DNA of 64,000 bases from NCBI GenBank assembly GCA_965249215.1, contig CBDFLN010000002.1:1-64000 (forward strand). The letters run 5' to 3'. Under the pieces are notes generated by a model. That model made no database searches and was not told the origin of the DNA. It saw only the letters and a program-made list of their open reading frames with translations. The position numbers and the translations under genes are program-made. Source of the DNA: G963667675 sp965249215. Its GTDB lineage: Bacteria > Chloroflexota > Dehalococcoidia > Lucifugimonadales > UBA3495. Of the stretch, positions 1 through 8,148 are shown one piece after another; within the stretch, counting starts at the first letter, position 1, and every line of letters starts with the position of its first letter.

Positions 1-9
1 GAGGGACCG

Positions 10-822
10 ATGAAAGAGAGGGCTGTAGCGATGGAAAAGACGAGGAGCCTGGAGAACCTGCACGAGTTGCGGCTCATGGCGCTGCTGCTCGACGTGATAC
101 GCGAGAAAGGGCGCATGGAAGCGGCGGACCTGCTGGGCGTCAACTACAAGACCCTGGCTAGAGCCGTGGAGACCGGCAGCCTTTTGCCGCGCATGAGCCA
201 TGCGTTGGATCGTTTGCTCCTGTCCAGGGAGTCCAAAGCTATGGCCGCGCAGCAGGAACGCATCGCAGCTCTGGAGGGGCGGGTGGAGGGCCTGGAACAG
301 AAGATCAAGAGCAGTCTCGGCAAGGTGCGAGCCTTCGTCGAGGGCCAGGTGAAGGCCCTGGGAGAGGAGCACACCAGGGCTCTGCGCCAGTTGGAGCGAC
401 GGGTGGCTGAGGTCGGGGCCGGGCAGGGGTCGGGGAGCGGGGCTAATGCGGTTCGCAAGCCGGTTGGTAATACCATGTTTCGGCGGAAGTATCCCGAGCT
501 GGTGACCCGTGAACCTGCGCCAGACGACGAGGAGGTCTATGGCGCGGCGTGGCCGCTGGTCGAGGAGTGGCGAAGGCTCAGGGAAGGCCATCCCAACGAC
601 GGCAGGAGCCTGTCGTGGCTGGTGACGGAGGAGCGCATCCTGAATCTGGAGCTGGCTATGGCCGAGGAGCACGGGCTGACCCTGCCGCCCGAGACTCAGC
701 CGCTCGCGGGGGTGTGGAGGAACGGGCAGCGACGCTCGATAGAAGCGGCCCTGAGCGACACCCGGTGGGCGCGGGCCAGGCGGGAGCGGCGGTTTCTCAC
801 CGTGGGACTGTGGTGGAAGTAG
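10..822 (+). CDS. Hypothetical protein, N-terminal HTH-like segment plus coiled coil
   Basis: A 270-residue ORF that I do not recognise as a named family. Residues 18-70 are helical and look like a helix-turn-helix (the stretch AADLLGVNYKTLARAVETG resembles a DNA-binding helix pair). Residues 75-140 are rich in E, K, R, L and A in a heptad-like pattern and probably form a coiled coil. The C-terminal third is Trp- and Arg-rich without a known motif. A second in-frame ATG at position 31 could be the real start. The combination suggests a sequence-recognising regulator or helper protein, but this is inference. No operon partner is visible in the window. Confidence 0.6.
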   Translation: MKERAVAMEKTRSLENLHELRLMALLLDVIREKGRMEAADLLGVNYKTLARAVETGSLLPRMSHALDRLLLSRESKAMAAQQERIAALEGRVEGLEQKIKSSLGKVRAFVEGQVKALGEEHTRALRQLERRVAEVGAGQGSGSGANAVRKPVGNTMFRRKYPELVTREPAPDDEEVYGAAWPLVEEWRRLREGHPNDGRSLSWLVTEERILNLELAMAEEHGLTLPPETQPLAGVWRNGQRRSIEAALSDTRWARARRERRFLTVGLWWK

Positions 823-966
823 CAACCTAGACACATTTGTCCCACCTTTGTCACGTCGGAGCAAGTGACGTGGGTGCTGGAGTGTGTGAATCGTTGTTAA
901 GCCACGATTGCTCCGTCGTCGGCTGTATGCTTGTCTGGAGGTGGACCCCATAGTAGAGTATGAGAT

Positions 967-999
967 ATGTTGTATACTTATTACGTAAAGCATTATAAT
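967..999 (+). promoter_or_regulatory. AT-rich putative higBA promoter/operator
   Basis: An AT-rich stretch directly before higB contains the perfect 8-bp palindrome TTACGTAA (981-988) and TATACT- and TATAAT-like hexamers. The TATAAT at 994-999 overlaps the higB start codon, so the usable -10 is more likely upstream. HigA-type antitoxins commonly repress their own promoter at such palindromes. The exact elements are uncertain. Confidence 0.3.
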
Positions 1000-1276
1000 G
1001 ATTCGTAGCTTCAGAGACCGCAAGACCGAGCGGTTCTTTGCGGGAGAGTTGGTCCCAGAATTCCAGGGCTTCACCGACCAGGCGACCCGCCGACTAACAG
1101 TGCTGGACAACGCGGAGTTTCTGAGAGACCTGGCCGGTCTACCCAGCAATCGGTTGGAATCGCTCTCCGGGGATCGTGCTGGAGAGTACAGCATACGGAT
1201 CAACCGCCAATGGTGAATCTGCTTTCGTTGGGAAGGTGACGGACCATACGACGTGGAGATCGTGGACTATCACTAA
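998..1276 (+). pseudogene. higB: HigB-type mRNA-interferase toxin with in-frame UGA stop
   Basis: The reading frame encodes a RelE-superfamily HigB toxin (plasmid maintenance system killer) of 92 codons, the family's usual length, but codon 73 (1214-1216) is TGA. Upstream, residues 1-72 contain the RSFRDRKTERFF start and the NRLESLSGDRAGEYSIRINRQW core. Downstream, the same frame continues ICFRWEGDGPYDVEIVDYH to a TAA at 1274-1276. Family members read QWRICFRW here, so an Arg CGA codon most simply became TGA by one C-to-T transition. Truncation removes the C-terminal strand and the toxin is probably inactive. The antitoxin gene follows 14 nt later and is intact. No SECIS-like hairpin follows this TGA, so recoding is unlikely. 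Confidence 0.85.
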
Positions 1277-1290
1277 GTGAGGAGTCTGGA

Positions 1291-1599
1291 ATGAGCAATA
1301 GCATGCGCCCGGTGCATCCGGGGGAGATACTGGCGGAGGAGCTTGAGGAGCTTGGCATGTCGGCCAATGCGATGGCCATAGCGCTGGGTGTGCCCACCAA
1401 CCGCATCACGGCGATTCTTAAGGGGCAACGCGGGGTGACCGCCGACACCGCGCTCCGCCTCTCGCACTATTTGGGCACGACGCCGCAGTTTTGGCTGAAC
1501 CTGCAGAAGACTTTTGAGCTGCGGACGGTGGAGATCGAGTCGGGCCAAGACATCGCGGATCGAGTGCACCCCAGAGAGCCGGCGCAGTCTGCTTCATGA
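1291..1599 (+). CDS. higA: HigA-family antitoxin, XRE-type HTH
   Basis: A 102-residue protein of the HigA/VapI antitoxin family. It starts with the diagnostic RPVHPGEILAEELEELGMS segment. The helix-turn-helix is at residues 23-60 (ANAMAIALGVPTNRITAIL), followed by the TADTALRLSHYLGTTPQFWLNLQ signature. In intact pairs it binds and neutralises HigB and represses the operon. Here it sits 14 nt after the nonsense-mutated higB, so it is probably an orphaned antitoxin that may persist as a regulator. The ATG is preceded by GAGGAGTC at a normal ribosome-binding distance. Confidence 0.9.
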   Translation: MSNSMRPVHPGEILAEELEELGMSANAMAIALGVPTNRITAILKGQRGVTADTALRLSHYLGTTPQFWLNLQKTFELRTVEIESGQDIADRVHPREPAQSAS

Positions 1600-1660
1600 C
1601 CGAACTCTTAGACCGCGCGGGAGCATGCTAGGAAGCCTTAAGAGGCTATGTAATCCTTTG

Positions 1661-2323
1661 ATGATGATTGAACCGATACAGAACCGTCTTGACTTCAACG
1701 ACGCTCAGTCGGCCGCCGAGCAGGGCCTCAAAGTCGTACGCGCCCAGTTCGACGGTGTCGAGCCCTTCAACTGGAACATGTTCGATGGGTTCGATCGAAT
1801 CCGTGTTTTGACCTATTCGGTCAGCACATCAATGATTGTCAGGATGCTGGACAAGTTTTCGTTCGAGCACTTCGAGTGCGTTTTCGGGTATGAGGGTGGA
1901 CTCGGACGATTCGCCGATGTAATTGCTTTCCAGCAGTTTCTCATCAATCAGGTGAGGGACTCCGCACTTCGGTTGGAGGATGAACGCCAGCGACTTATCT
2001 TTGAGAGGATCCAGGCGGGCCAAGCACAGTTCTACGTAGTGAAACAGAACATAGCGTATGCGAAGCTGTATCTTCTGGAAGCCAGCAACCCAGAGTGCCT
2101 CAGGGTAATCGTCGGATCGGCAAACCTCTCGGAGCGGGCCTTTGGCGGCAGGCAGCCCGAGACGCTGATCGTCTTCGACGATGATCTCAGGGCCTGGGAG
2201 CACTACTGTCGTGAGTACGATGCTGTTAAGGAAACGGCCACCGACAGGATCGACATGTCCGTCGACTTGCGATCCGCCGAGATCTCGTTTACCGAGACGC
2301 CGATCCTACAGCAACTGTCTTGA
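1661..2323 (+). pseudogene. Phospholipase-D-like protein, N-terminal part, cut by IS110-family insertion
   Basis: The frame from ATG 1661 gives 220 residues: an N-terminal alpha/beta region (RIRVLTYSVSTSMIVRMLDKF), then a PLD-like half-site AYAKLYLL...VIVGSANLSERAFGG. The usual HxK histidine appears replaced by Tyr (YAK), so the catalytic HKD motif is degenerate. The protein ends two codons after the point where an IS110-family element begins (shared GTCTT at 2317-2321 and 3506-3510). The region after the element (3539 onward) resembles the next segment of the same kind of protein. Simple removal of the element leaves the two halves one base out of frame, so the gene is broken either way. An ORF extension upstream to 1514 overlaps higA and is not credible. 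Confidence 0.6.
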
Positions 2324-2326
2324 AAG

Positions 2327-3292
2327 TCAAGAGGAATGGCCGGCGACTGTCGGAGTCAGGTCGCACCAGGGGGAGCGATGCTTGAGCATGGAGTTGAGGA
2401 TAACGAGCAGCTTGCGCATGCAGGCTGTGAGGGCCAACTTCTTCGGCTTGCCAGCGGCCAGCAGCCGCTGGTAGAAGTCCCGTATGAGGGGGTTGAAGCG
2501 GCTGGCTACCAACGCTCCCATGTACAGGGCGGCTCGGACCCGGGCGCGTCCACCCCAGACGGTGCGTTTGCCCCGCAGCGTGCCGCTGTCCCGGTTGAAG
2601 GGAGCCACACCCACCAGGGCGGCGATCTCCCGGCGGTCCAGCGTGCCCAGCTCCGGCAGATAGGCCAGAAGAGAGAGGGAGACTTGCTCTCCCACGCCGG
2701 GGACGGTGCGCAGCAGGTCATCCTTATCTCGCCACACGGGACTCTGACGGAGAGTCTGCCTCAGCCCTTCGTCGAGGTCGTCCAGCTCTCGCTCCAGCCA
2801 CGCGATGTGGGCCTCGATGCGGGGACGGACGGCGACGGTGGTGGCGGAGCTCAGGCGGTTCTTCTCCGAGACCAGCATGGTCATCACCTGGTGCCTGCGG
2901 GCAGCCAGGGAGTTAAGGGCCTGGGTCTCGGCGTCTCGCAGAGGGCGCACGGGTGGACGAACCGCTTCGGCGAAGTGAGCCAGGACCGCTGCGTCCAGAG
3001 CGTCGGTCTTGGCCAGCTTCCCGGTGGCCCTGGCAAAGTCCCGCACTTGGCGGGGGTTGACGACGACCACTGGCAACTCCTCGGTCGCCAGAGCTGCTAC
3101 AAGGGGCAGTTCCAAGCCGCCCGAAGCCTCCAGCAGCACCATAACCGGTTCAAGGGCCTTCAGCCGGGAGACCAGCTGCCGGACCCCTGCATCGTCATAG
3201 GAAACCTCCCAGCTGTCGTCCGTGGGGCGGACGGCGACATCCACTTGGGCCTTGGCTACATCAATGCCTACGTAGATCCCTTCCTGATCCAT
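2327..3292 (-). CDS. IS110-family transposase (DEDD N-domain, transposase_20 C-domain)
   Basis: A 321-residue protein when started at the ATG at 3292 (MDQEGIYVGIDVAKAQVDV). The GIDVAK segment carries the first acidic residue of the RuvC-like DEDD site, and KTDALDAAVLAHF supplies later acidic residues. The C-terminal domain begins around residue 195 with LLRTVPGVGEQVSLSLLAYL and continues with IAALVGVAPFNRDSG and the conserved Ser-region GTLRGKRTVWGGRARVR. The longer ORF reaching 3763 runs through the noncoding end of the IS into host DNA and is not used. In this family the enzyme acts with a structured guide RNA from the element's noncoding end. Confidence 0.9.
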   Translation of the reverse strand: MDQEGIYVGIDVAKAQVDVAVRPTDDSWEVSYDDAGVRQLVSRLKALEPVMVLLEASGGLELPLVAALATEELPVVVVNPRQVRDFARATGKLAKTDALDAAVLAHFAEAVRPPVRPLRDAETQALNSLAARRHQVMTMLVSEKNRLSSATTVAVRPRIEAHIAWLERELDDLDEGLRQTLRQSPVWRDKDDLLRTVPGVGEQVSLSLLAYLPELGTLDRREIAALVGVAPFNRDSGTLRGKRTVWGGRARVRAALYMGALVASRFNPLIRDFYQRLLAAGKPKKLALTACMRKLLVILNSMLKHRSPWCDLTPTVAGHSS

Positions 3293-3505
3293 GAGCACCT
3301 CCTGCGAATTACTGGCCCGTCCTTGCAAGATGCGGGCTCCGTTGGCCCAGGCAACTGTTCGGGCTCTATTCGGAAGGGGTGCGGCGACCCTCGCTTTCTG
3401 GCGGTCTTCCATAACCAAGGAGAAACCGGTCTGCCGCACCCCGATCCACCTAAGTGAAGTGATTGTTACACACCCAAACCAAGATACAAGGACCCTGGAC
3501 TCACG
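3293..3505 (-). ncRNA. Candidate IS110 bridge-RNA region
   Basis: The only substantial noncoding DNA of the element is about 210 bp directly upstream of the transposase start. IS110-group elements encode a bridge RNA with target- and donor-binding loops here. I could not fold it by hand. The assignment rests on position and family knowledge. Confidence 0.35.
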
Positions 3506-3538
3506 GTCTTTCAGGCCCCTGCGGTAGAGGAACTCACG

Positions 3539-4447
3539 TTGCCGCAAGCCATGCACAAAGTTGAGGAGCTCGCCGTTCCGATCGACCGGATTGTGTCCCC
3601 TCAGGTAGCTCGCGAGAATGGCCGCTATGTAGTTGCGCCAGCTGTCAAGGCTGAGATCAAGAGGATGCGCTGGCAGAAGGGCCAGCAGGAGAACGATGAG
3701 ACTAGGCCAACCAGCCTGACCATTCACCAGGAATCGCGACACGTCTCCCTGTCGGGCGTTCATATGCCGCTTGAGACCGACGCTGAGGGCCTGCGACGAA
3801 GCGCCGAAGCCATTGTCGAGTACTTCAACAATTACGAGTTGGGATTCGTGGGCGACGTGCCTCGGTTACAGAGGGACTACTTCACGTTCATGTCGTGGCT
3901 CTACATCTCCCCTTTCATGTGTGACCTGCGAACCCGCGCCGTCGTACGGGGATTAAGGGCGGTTGGGTATTCCAGCGGGTCCGTGGAGATCCACGGTTTC
4001 AAACACGTGGATCTGGTCAGCGACCCATCCCAGACAAGTGATGAGTCTCGACCGATCCCGGTGGAGAAAACGACCATATCGGTGGAGCAACCGACGAGTG
4101 TCCCTCCAGTCGCGGTGGCGAGACCAGCGAGGGTTGCCAAACACACCTGGAAGGTGGATTCGTACCCGAGACCGACCGACCACGACTCGCCCGAATGGGA
4201 CATTCAAGACTATGCCTCTGTCAATGAGTTGACGGCCACGCAGTTTGCGAACAGCGGCCCTACTCTCGCCTTTCGCGATCAGCCGTTCGGCAGCAACCCG
4301 GTCACGGTCAACATATCCGTTACCGGCAGCGACGACGACGATCTGTTCGGCTTCGCGGTAGGGTACGAGCCGGGCGATACGACCAACGAATCGGCCGACT
4401 ACCTGCTGCTGGACTGGAAGAAGGCGGCAAGAAAGCCCGAGCCATAG
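3539..4447 (+). pseudogene. Chimeric ORF: PLD-protein fragment joined to a TSP-C-like domain
   Basis: The 302-residue ORF has no clear start (TTG at 3539; the frame is open upstream into the IS). Residues 1-140 include EYFNNYELGFVGDVPRLQRDYF and FMSWLYISPFM, which I associate from memory with the central part of large PLD-like/ATPase proteins; it is probably the 3' half of the gene cut by the IS110 element. From about residue 220 it changes to a thrombospondin-C-terminal-like beta domain (GSDDDDLFGFAVGYEPGDTT followed by NESADYLLLDWKK), a fold normally found in secreted proteins. A low-complexity Pro/Val linker lies between. No signal peptide is present. The combination looks like a recombination product rather than a working protein. 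Confidence 0.5.
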
Positions 4448-4494
4448 CCGCCGAAACCATCGAAGAAGTCTACGAAAAGATGGGCCTAGCCTAA
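4414..4494 (+). pseudogene. Short remnant resembling the C-terminus of tryptophanyl-tRNA synthetase
   Basis: In the frame shifted by +2 from the chimeric ORF, 4414-4494 reads LEEGGKKARAIAAETIEEVY then EKMGLA and a stop. This matches the typical end of TrpRS proteins (GxxxARxIAxxTLxEVxxxMGL). Only about 26 codons remain, so it is a relic at a recombination point. A chance match cannot be excluded. Confidence 0.4.
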
Positions 4495-4503
4495 CCACAC
4501 ATT

Positions 4504-4542
4504 CCCCCTCTCCCCTTTGGGGAGAGGGTCGGGGTGAGGGGT
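4504..4542. repeat. Palindromic CCCTCTCCCC repeat
   Basis: CCCTCTCCCCTTTGGGGAGAGGG forms a perfect hairpin-type inverted repeat, followed by GGGGTGAGGGG. Related CCCTCACCCTAACCC/CTCTCCC text recurs at about 28000-28036 and 29772-29815. It lies between the chimeric ORF and the next lipoprotein gene. Confidence 0.6.
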
Positions 4543-4600
4543 CTCCCCCGTGCGACCGGGCCTGCCAGTGACCAGCCCGAACCGATTGGCGGAGAAGAAT

Positions 4601-6247
4601 ATGCCGAGTTTCAAAGTGCTCACGGCGATCATAATAATCGGCCTGCTCGCTCTCGGCCTCCTTGCCTGCGGAACGGAAACGGCCGCCCCGATCGATACTC
4701 CACCCCCCACGGCCCGAAGCAGCGAAGCACCTCCCGTCCCGGATACCCCCGCGCCCACCCCCAGCCCGACAGTCACCCCTCAACCCACTCCGACCCCCAG
4801 GCCAACAGCCACGCCCCAACCCAGCCCCACGCCTATCATTCCATCCAGCGGAGTGCTAATCCACGATCTTTTCGGCCGTACGGTGAACCAGAGTGGGATA
4901 GTTCTAGTCGACTGGGAGGGGCATATGGCCAACCCCGCGATGAAACACTACGTCAAGACGCCGGGGAGCCCGGCTTATCCCGTACAGGTGTGGGTGAGTT
5001 CAATCTCGCCCCGCGTGTATTTCGACTTGCCCAGCGAAACAGGACCTGATGGGTCTTGGAAGTACATAGCCATCGAAGACGGCTCATCGGACGGAACATT
5101 CTATATCTCCATTTTCCCCGACCGTGACACCGCCAACGAAACCCATGAGTTGACAGTCAAGACTGTCGATGCCAATTCTGTCGAGAGGACAGAAATAATT
5201 GATGTGCACGTGATCGACCAAGACCTGGACCGTCCTCCGGAATTTCAAATCCACGTTGACTTTACCCAAGACCAAACCGGACTGTTCGATGACCAAGCTG
5301 CGAGGGACACCGTTCGGCAAGTAGCCGAGGATTGGGCATACTTTTTCGATCACATGGGTCTTGACGAAGTGCCGGCAGGGCAAGAAGCGACTTGGATTTT
5401 CACTCCCGAGGGATTTACCGGAGGAGGCGTGGTTAACAACAATGAGAGTTACACCGGGTTCCTCCTTTACGCCTATGGCCATGAACTCAAGGCCGGAGGG
5501 GAAGGTTCATTCCAGGGTGGGTACCAGTCGACTGGTGGGACAAGCTATCCAATCAGGCGGTCAGGCGGGCTCCAACTGGTAAAGGAGGGCAATTACAACA
5601 CATTGGGGTGGATGGTCGCAGCCAATGCGGGCGACTGGTGGCTGGCCACCAACTTGGAGGACGTTAAGAATGACCTATATTCCATCGCTCACCATGAAAT
5701 GGGCCACACGTTGGCTTTCAATTCTCATCACGATGGCTGGGTAGAGCTAAAGGAATTCGGTAAATTGGCTGAGGCCAACATCAGAGGGTATCAAGGTTCC
5801 GGACCGCTCATCGATGCCACCGACCATCTGTCGGGCACCATAGACCGAGCAAGCAAACGAGGGGCTTACGGCAACGAATACCACGGCGAGATGCCACAGG
5901 GGCGCTGGATCGTGACCAAACTCGACCTGCTGGCAGCCCAGGCCGTCGGGTATGTCCTACGCGATACCTCCCCGTTTGCACCGCTGTCGATTGCAGACGG
6001 AGAATTGCCTGACGGGAGAGTCGGACAACCGTACTCCGGCGCACTAACCGCCGCTGGAGGGACCCCCAACTACTACTGGACTTTGGAGAGCGGAGCTTTG
6101 CCCGACGGGCTGGCGCTCGACTCCTTTACCGGAGCTATCTCCGGTGTCCCCACCGGCTCCGGGACCTTCGAGTTCGCCGTGAGGCTCCTTGATTACCGTG
6201 AATGGCACGAAGGAATCACCCACTCTTACGGCCTGACCGTCAATTAG
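4601..6247 (+). CDS. Secreted lipoprotein, zinc-metallopeptidase-like with C-terminal putative Ig domain
   Basis: Started at ATG 4601 the protein has 548 residues: a hydrophobic signal (VLTAIIIIGLLALGLLAC) ending in a lipobox Cys, then a PT-rich linker (about residues 25-85) typical of a surface spacer. A beta-rich region follows. Residues 365-369 are HEMGH, a zinc-metallopeptidase HExxH, with further His residues (TLAFNSHHDGW) at a spacing close to but one residue longer than the metzincin HExxHxxGxxH. The C-terminal 75 residues (LPDGRVGQPYSGALTAAGGT...SGVPTGSGTFEF) are a He_PIG-type putative Ig domain. It is probably a surface-anchored protease, substrate unknown. The ORF extension upstream to 4550 would bury the signal peptide, so the later start is preferred. 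Confidence 0.75.
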   Translation: MPSFKVLTAIIIIGLLALGLLACGTETAAPIDTPPPTARSSEAPPVPDTPAPTPSPTVTPQPTPTPRPTATPQPSPTPIIPSSGVLIHDLFGRTVNQSGIVLVDWEGHMANPAMKHYVKTPGSPAYPVQVWVSSISPRVYFDLPSETGPDGSWKYIAIEDGSSDGTFYISIFPDRDTANETHELTVKTVDANSVERTEIIDVHVIDQDLDRPPEFQIHVDFTQDQTGLFDDQAARDTVRQVAEDWAYFFDHMGLDEVPAGQEATWIFTPEGFTGGGVVNNNESYTGFLLYAYGHELKAGGEGSFQGGYQSTGGTSYPIRRSGGLQLVKEGNYNTLGWMVAANAGDWWLATNLEDVKNDLYSIAHHEMGHTLAFNSHHDGWVELKEFGKLAEANIRGYQGSGPLIDATDHLSGTIDRASKRGAYGNEYHGEMPQGRWIVTKLDLLAAQAVGYVLRDTSPFAPLSIADGELPDGRVGQPYSGALTAAGGTPNYYWTLESGALPDGLALDSFTGAISGVPTGSGTFEFAVRLLDYREWHEGITHSYGLTVN

Positions 6248-6469
6248 GTAGGCGGTCCTGACCTTCAAGCGCCCGAAGGTCGGTCTCCCCGACACATCCT
6301 GGAACCCTGCCTGCCGGTTATAATATAGCCGCGCAACGGACCAAGGGCCGACTAGATCGTTCTCGGAACCCGGTCAGGTTGGAGAGCGGTTCTTGTCAGC
6401 GTCGGCCTGCGTCGATCGAGGTGTGCGGTCTGACTTGACCCGCCCAAGTTTCTGCAAGGATGCGCAATC

Positions 6470-7120
6470 ATGACCTCTAAGTTGCCCAAATTCGCCGCTC
6501 CGCTTATGTGTATCCTGGCGTCCATGCTTCTGCTGGTCGCCTGCGGCGGCGGGGAAAGCAAGGAAGACATCATCGAACAGACCTGGGACTGCTGGGCGAA
6601 ATATGGGGACCCTGAGGTTTTCGAGCAAAGCATGCTCATGATGTTCCCCACCGCGGAGGATATGGACGACGCGAAGAAGCAGTTCATCTATGTGAGTTCG
6701 GCAGCCCCCATCGAAGACCTAAAGGTGAGCCGCGACGATGCCTGTGGCGCGTCAGCTTCCGTGCCTGCCGCCACGCCTCGAGATACCGAAGAGTCCAGGC
6801 CCACTGCCACGTCTCGGCCGGCCCCGGAAACCGCTTCGACCGCCACGCCCCAGCCCACCGAGACAGAAACCAACGACGACGCCCGGACGGGGGCGCCCGG
6901 TAGGTCTCCATCCTTCGAATCCGTCAGCGCCGGCGACGAACACACCTGCGGCGTGAGGACCGGCGGCTCCATCGCTTGCTGGGGCTACAATCAATACCGC
7001 CTGGCCAACTGGCCCGCCGGTTCCTTCGTCTCCGTCAGCGCCGGGGGATCGTACACCTGCGGGGTGAGGACCAACGGCTCCATCGCCTGCTGGTCCGGCT
7101 GGGGGAGCACGCTGCCATGA
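6470..7120 (+). CDS. Lipoprotein with two RCC1-type repeats, probably truncated
   Basis: The 216-residue protein begins with a signal peptide and lipobox (MLLLVACGGG), followed by a helical domain with DACGAS, a PT/ET-rich spacer (residues 95-145), and two RCC1-like repeats of about 38 residues (FESVSAGDEHTCGVRTGGSI; FVSVSAGGSYTCGVRTNGSI). RCC1 propellers normally need six or seven blades, so two repeats cannot close one. The ORF stops just after the second, which suggests 3' loss. The function is unknown; extracellular repeats of this type usually mediate protein contacts. Confidence 0.65.
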   Translation: MTSKLPKFAAPLMCILASMLLLVACGGGESKEDIIEQTWDCWAKYGDPEVFEQSMLMMFPTAEDMDDAKKQFIYVSSAAPIEDLKVSRDDACGASASVPAATPRDTEESRPTATSRPAPETASTATPQPTETETNDDARTGAPGRSPSFESVSAGDEHTCGVRTGGSIACWGYNQYRLANWPAGSFVSVSAGGSYTCGVRTNGSIACWSGWGSTLP

Positions 7121-7451
7121 GAAGAATCACAAGGCTACTGTCCACTGAAAAGTTCGCAGTTCAGTACACGTAGGCCCACCAAACTGGACAAAATCAAGAA
7201 CCTTTACGCTTAGATTCAGGATTGCCTTCGATTGAATTCCCCAGCGCCCCGGCCTTGTCGTCGTTGTTCAGAGAGGTCGTTTCTTATTCGCCATCGTGCA
7301 GACACGCAGACACAAGGATAGGCTGGAGTTCGACTAGCCGTCCGCGGCGACCACGTACTCAGGTGTTACCGTAGCTCGTCGCCTAGGCTCCGGACTTCTG
7401 TTGCGAGTTCCCGGGGCTGTGTGCAAGGGGTTAGTCTCCCTGGGACCTGAG
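7121..7451. other. Intergenic stretch without recognised genes
   Basis: About 330 bp between the RCC1 lipoprotein and the minus-strand Sel1 gene. I see no ORF, RNA motif or terminator that I can support. Confidence 0.5.
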
Positions 7452-7882
7452 CTATGCCCCCTTGCTTTTCATGGCAGCGGCGGCCCGCCGGAAGTATTCG
7501 TCGGCCAGTCCTGCGTCTGGAACGAACCCTCCGCAGCCCTGACAGCCATGTTGCCCAATTGGTAGAGCGCCTGGGGATTTCCTTGCTCGGCAGCCCGAAG
7601 GAACCAGGCCACAGCCTCTTCGTCGTCCTGCGAGAAGCCGTGTTCCCCTTTGGCGAAGCATAGGCCAATGTCGCATTGGGCCTGGGGATCGCCGCCGTGG
7701 GCAAGGGTCAAACGCGCCCAGTAAAGCTCGTTTGTCCTGTACTCCTCCCTCTCGGTCTGCTCTTCCTCTTCACGTTCGTCCAATGCTGAATACCGATTGC
7801 GTTCGGCTTCCTCTAGGGCTTCTCGCATGCCAGTGTTGCGGAACTCGATAGCCGCCGCCAGGGGGCGTTCGGCCTTCGGCAT
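7452..7882 (-). pseudogene. Sel1-repeat (TPR-like) protein with a single-base frameshift
   Basis: The ORF from 7882 encodes a Glu-rich helical N-terminus and Sel1-like repeats (ARLTLAHGGDPQAQCDIGLCF, then DEEAVAWFLRAAEQGNPQAL YQLGNM). After YQLGNMAVR the frame degrades, while the next frame reads GCGGFVPDAGLADEYFRRAA and AAMKSKGA to a stop at 7452. One missing G in the AGGG run near 7555 would restore a single Sel1 protein of about 143 residues. It is either a real frameshift or a consensus error. Confidence 0.6.
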
Positions 7883-8148
7883 TCCGACTGTATTGAATTG
7901 TTGTAAACGGATGGCTAATATTAGCTAAAATGCCGTTAACATCTATCTTGGGCAATTGTGCTGGTTGGCGCATCGGAAGCAGTCCTGTGGTGCACCCTCC
8001 GGTCGAAGTTCGCACTTCACTGCCTTTGTACTGGGAAGAATGGGTGAGGATGTTTGCGATTGGAGTATGGCTCTCCACAAAGTCGCCAAGAAGGATCGTT
8101 GGGTAAATGTAACTTGAAACAACGGCTATCACCCCCAGGCCTCGGTAG

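Larger units (their letters stand above)
2317..3510 (-). mobile_element. IS110-family insertion sequence, about 1.19 kb
   Basis: Contains one DEDD/transposase_20 gene on the minus strand plus about 215 bp of noncoding DNA upstream of it. No terminal inverted repeats are seen, as expected for the family. The pentamer GTCTT at both edges is the likely core shared by target and donor, so the ends are placed within these 5 bp. The element splits a PLD-like gene. Confidence 0.65.

Noticed and set aside
994..999. TATAAT at the higB start as the -10 box
   Set aside because: It overlaps the ATG, which would put the transcription start inside the gene.
1214..1216. UGA in higB as selenocysteine
   Set aside because: The family has Arg here, not Cys, and no SECIS-like hairpin follows.
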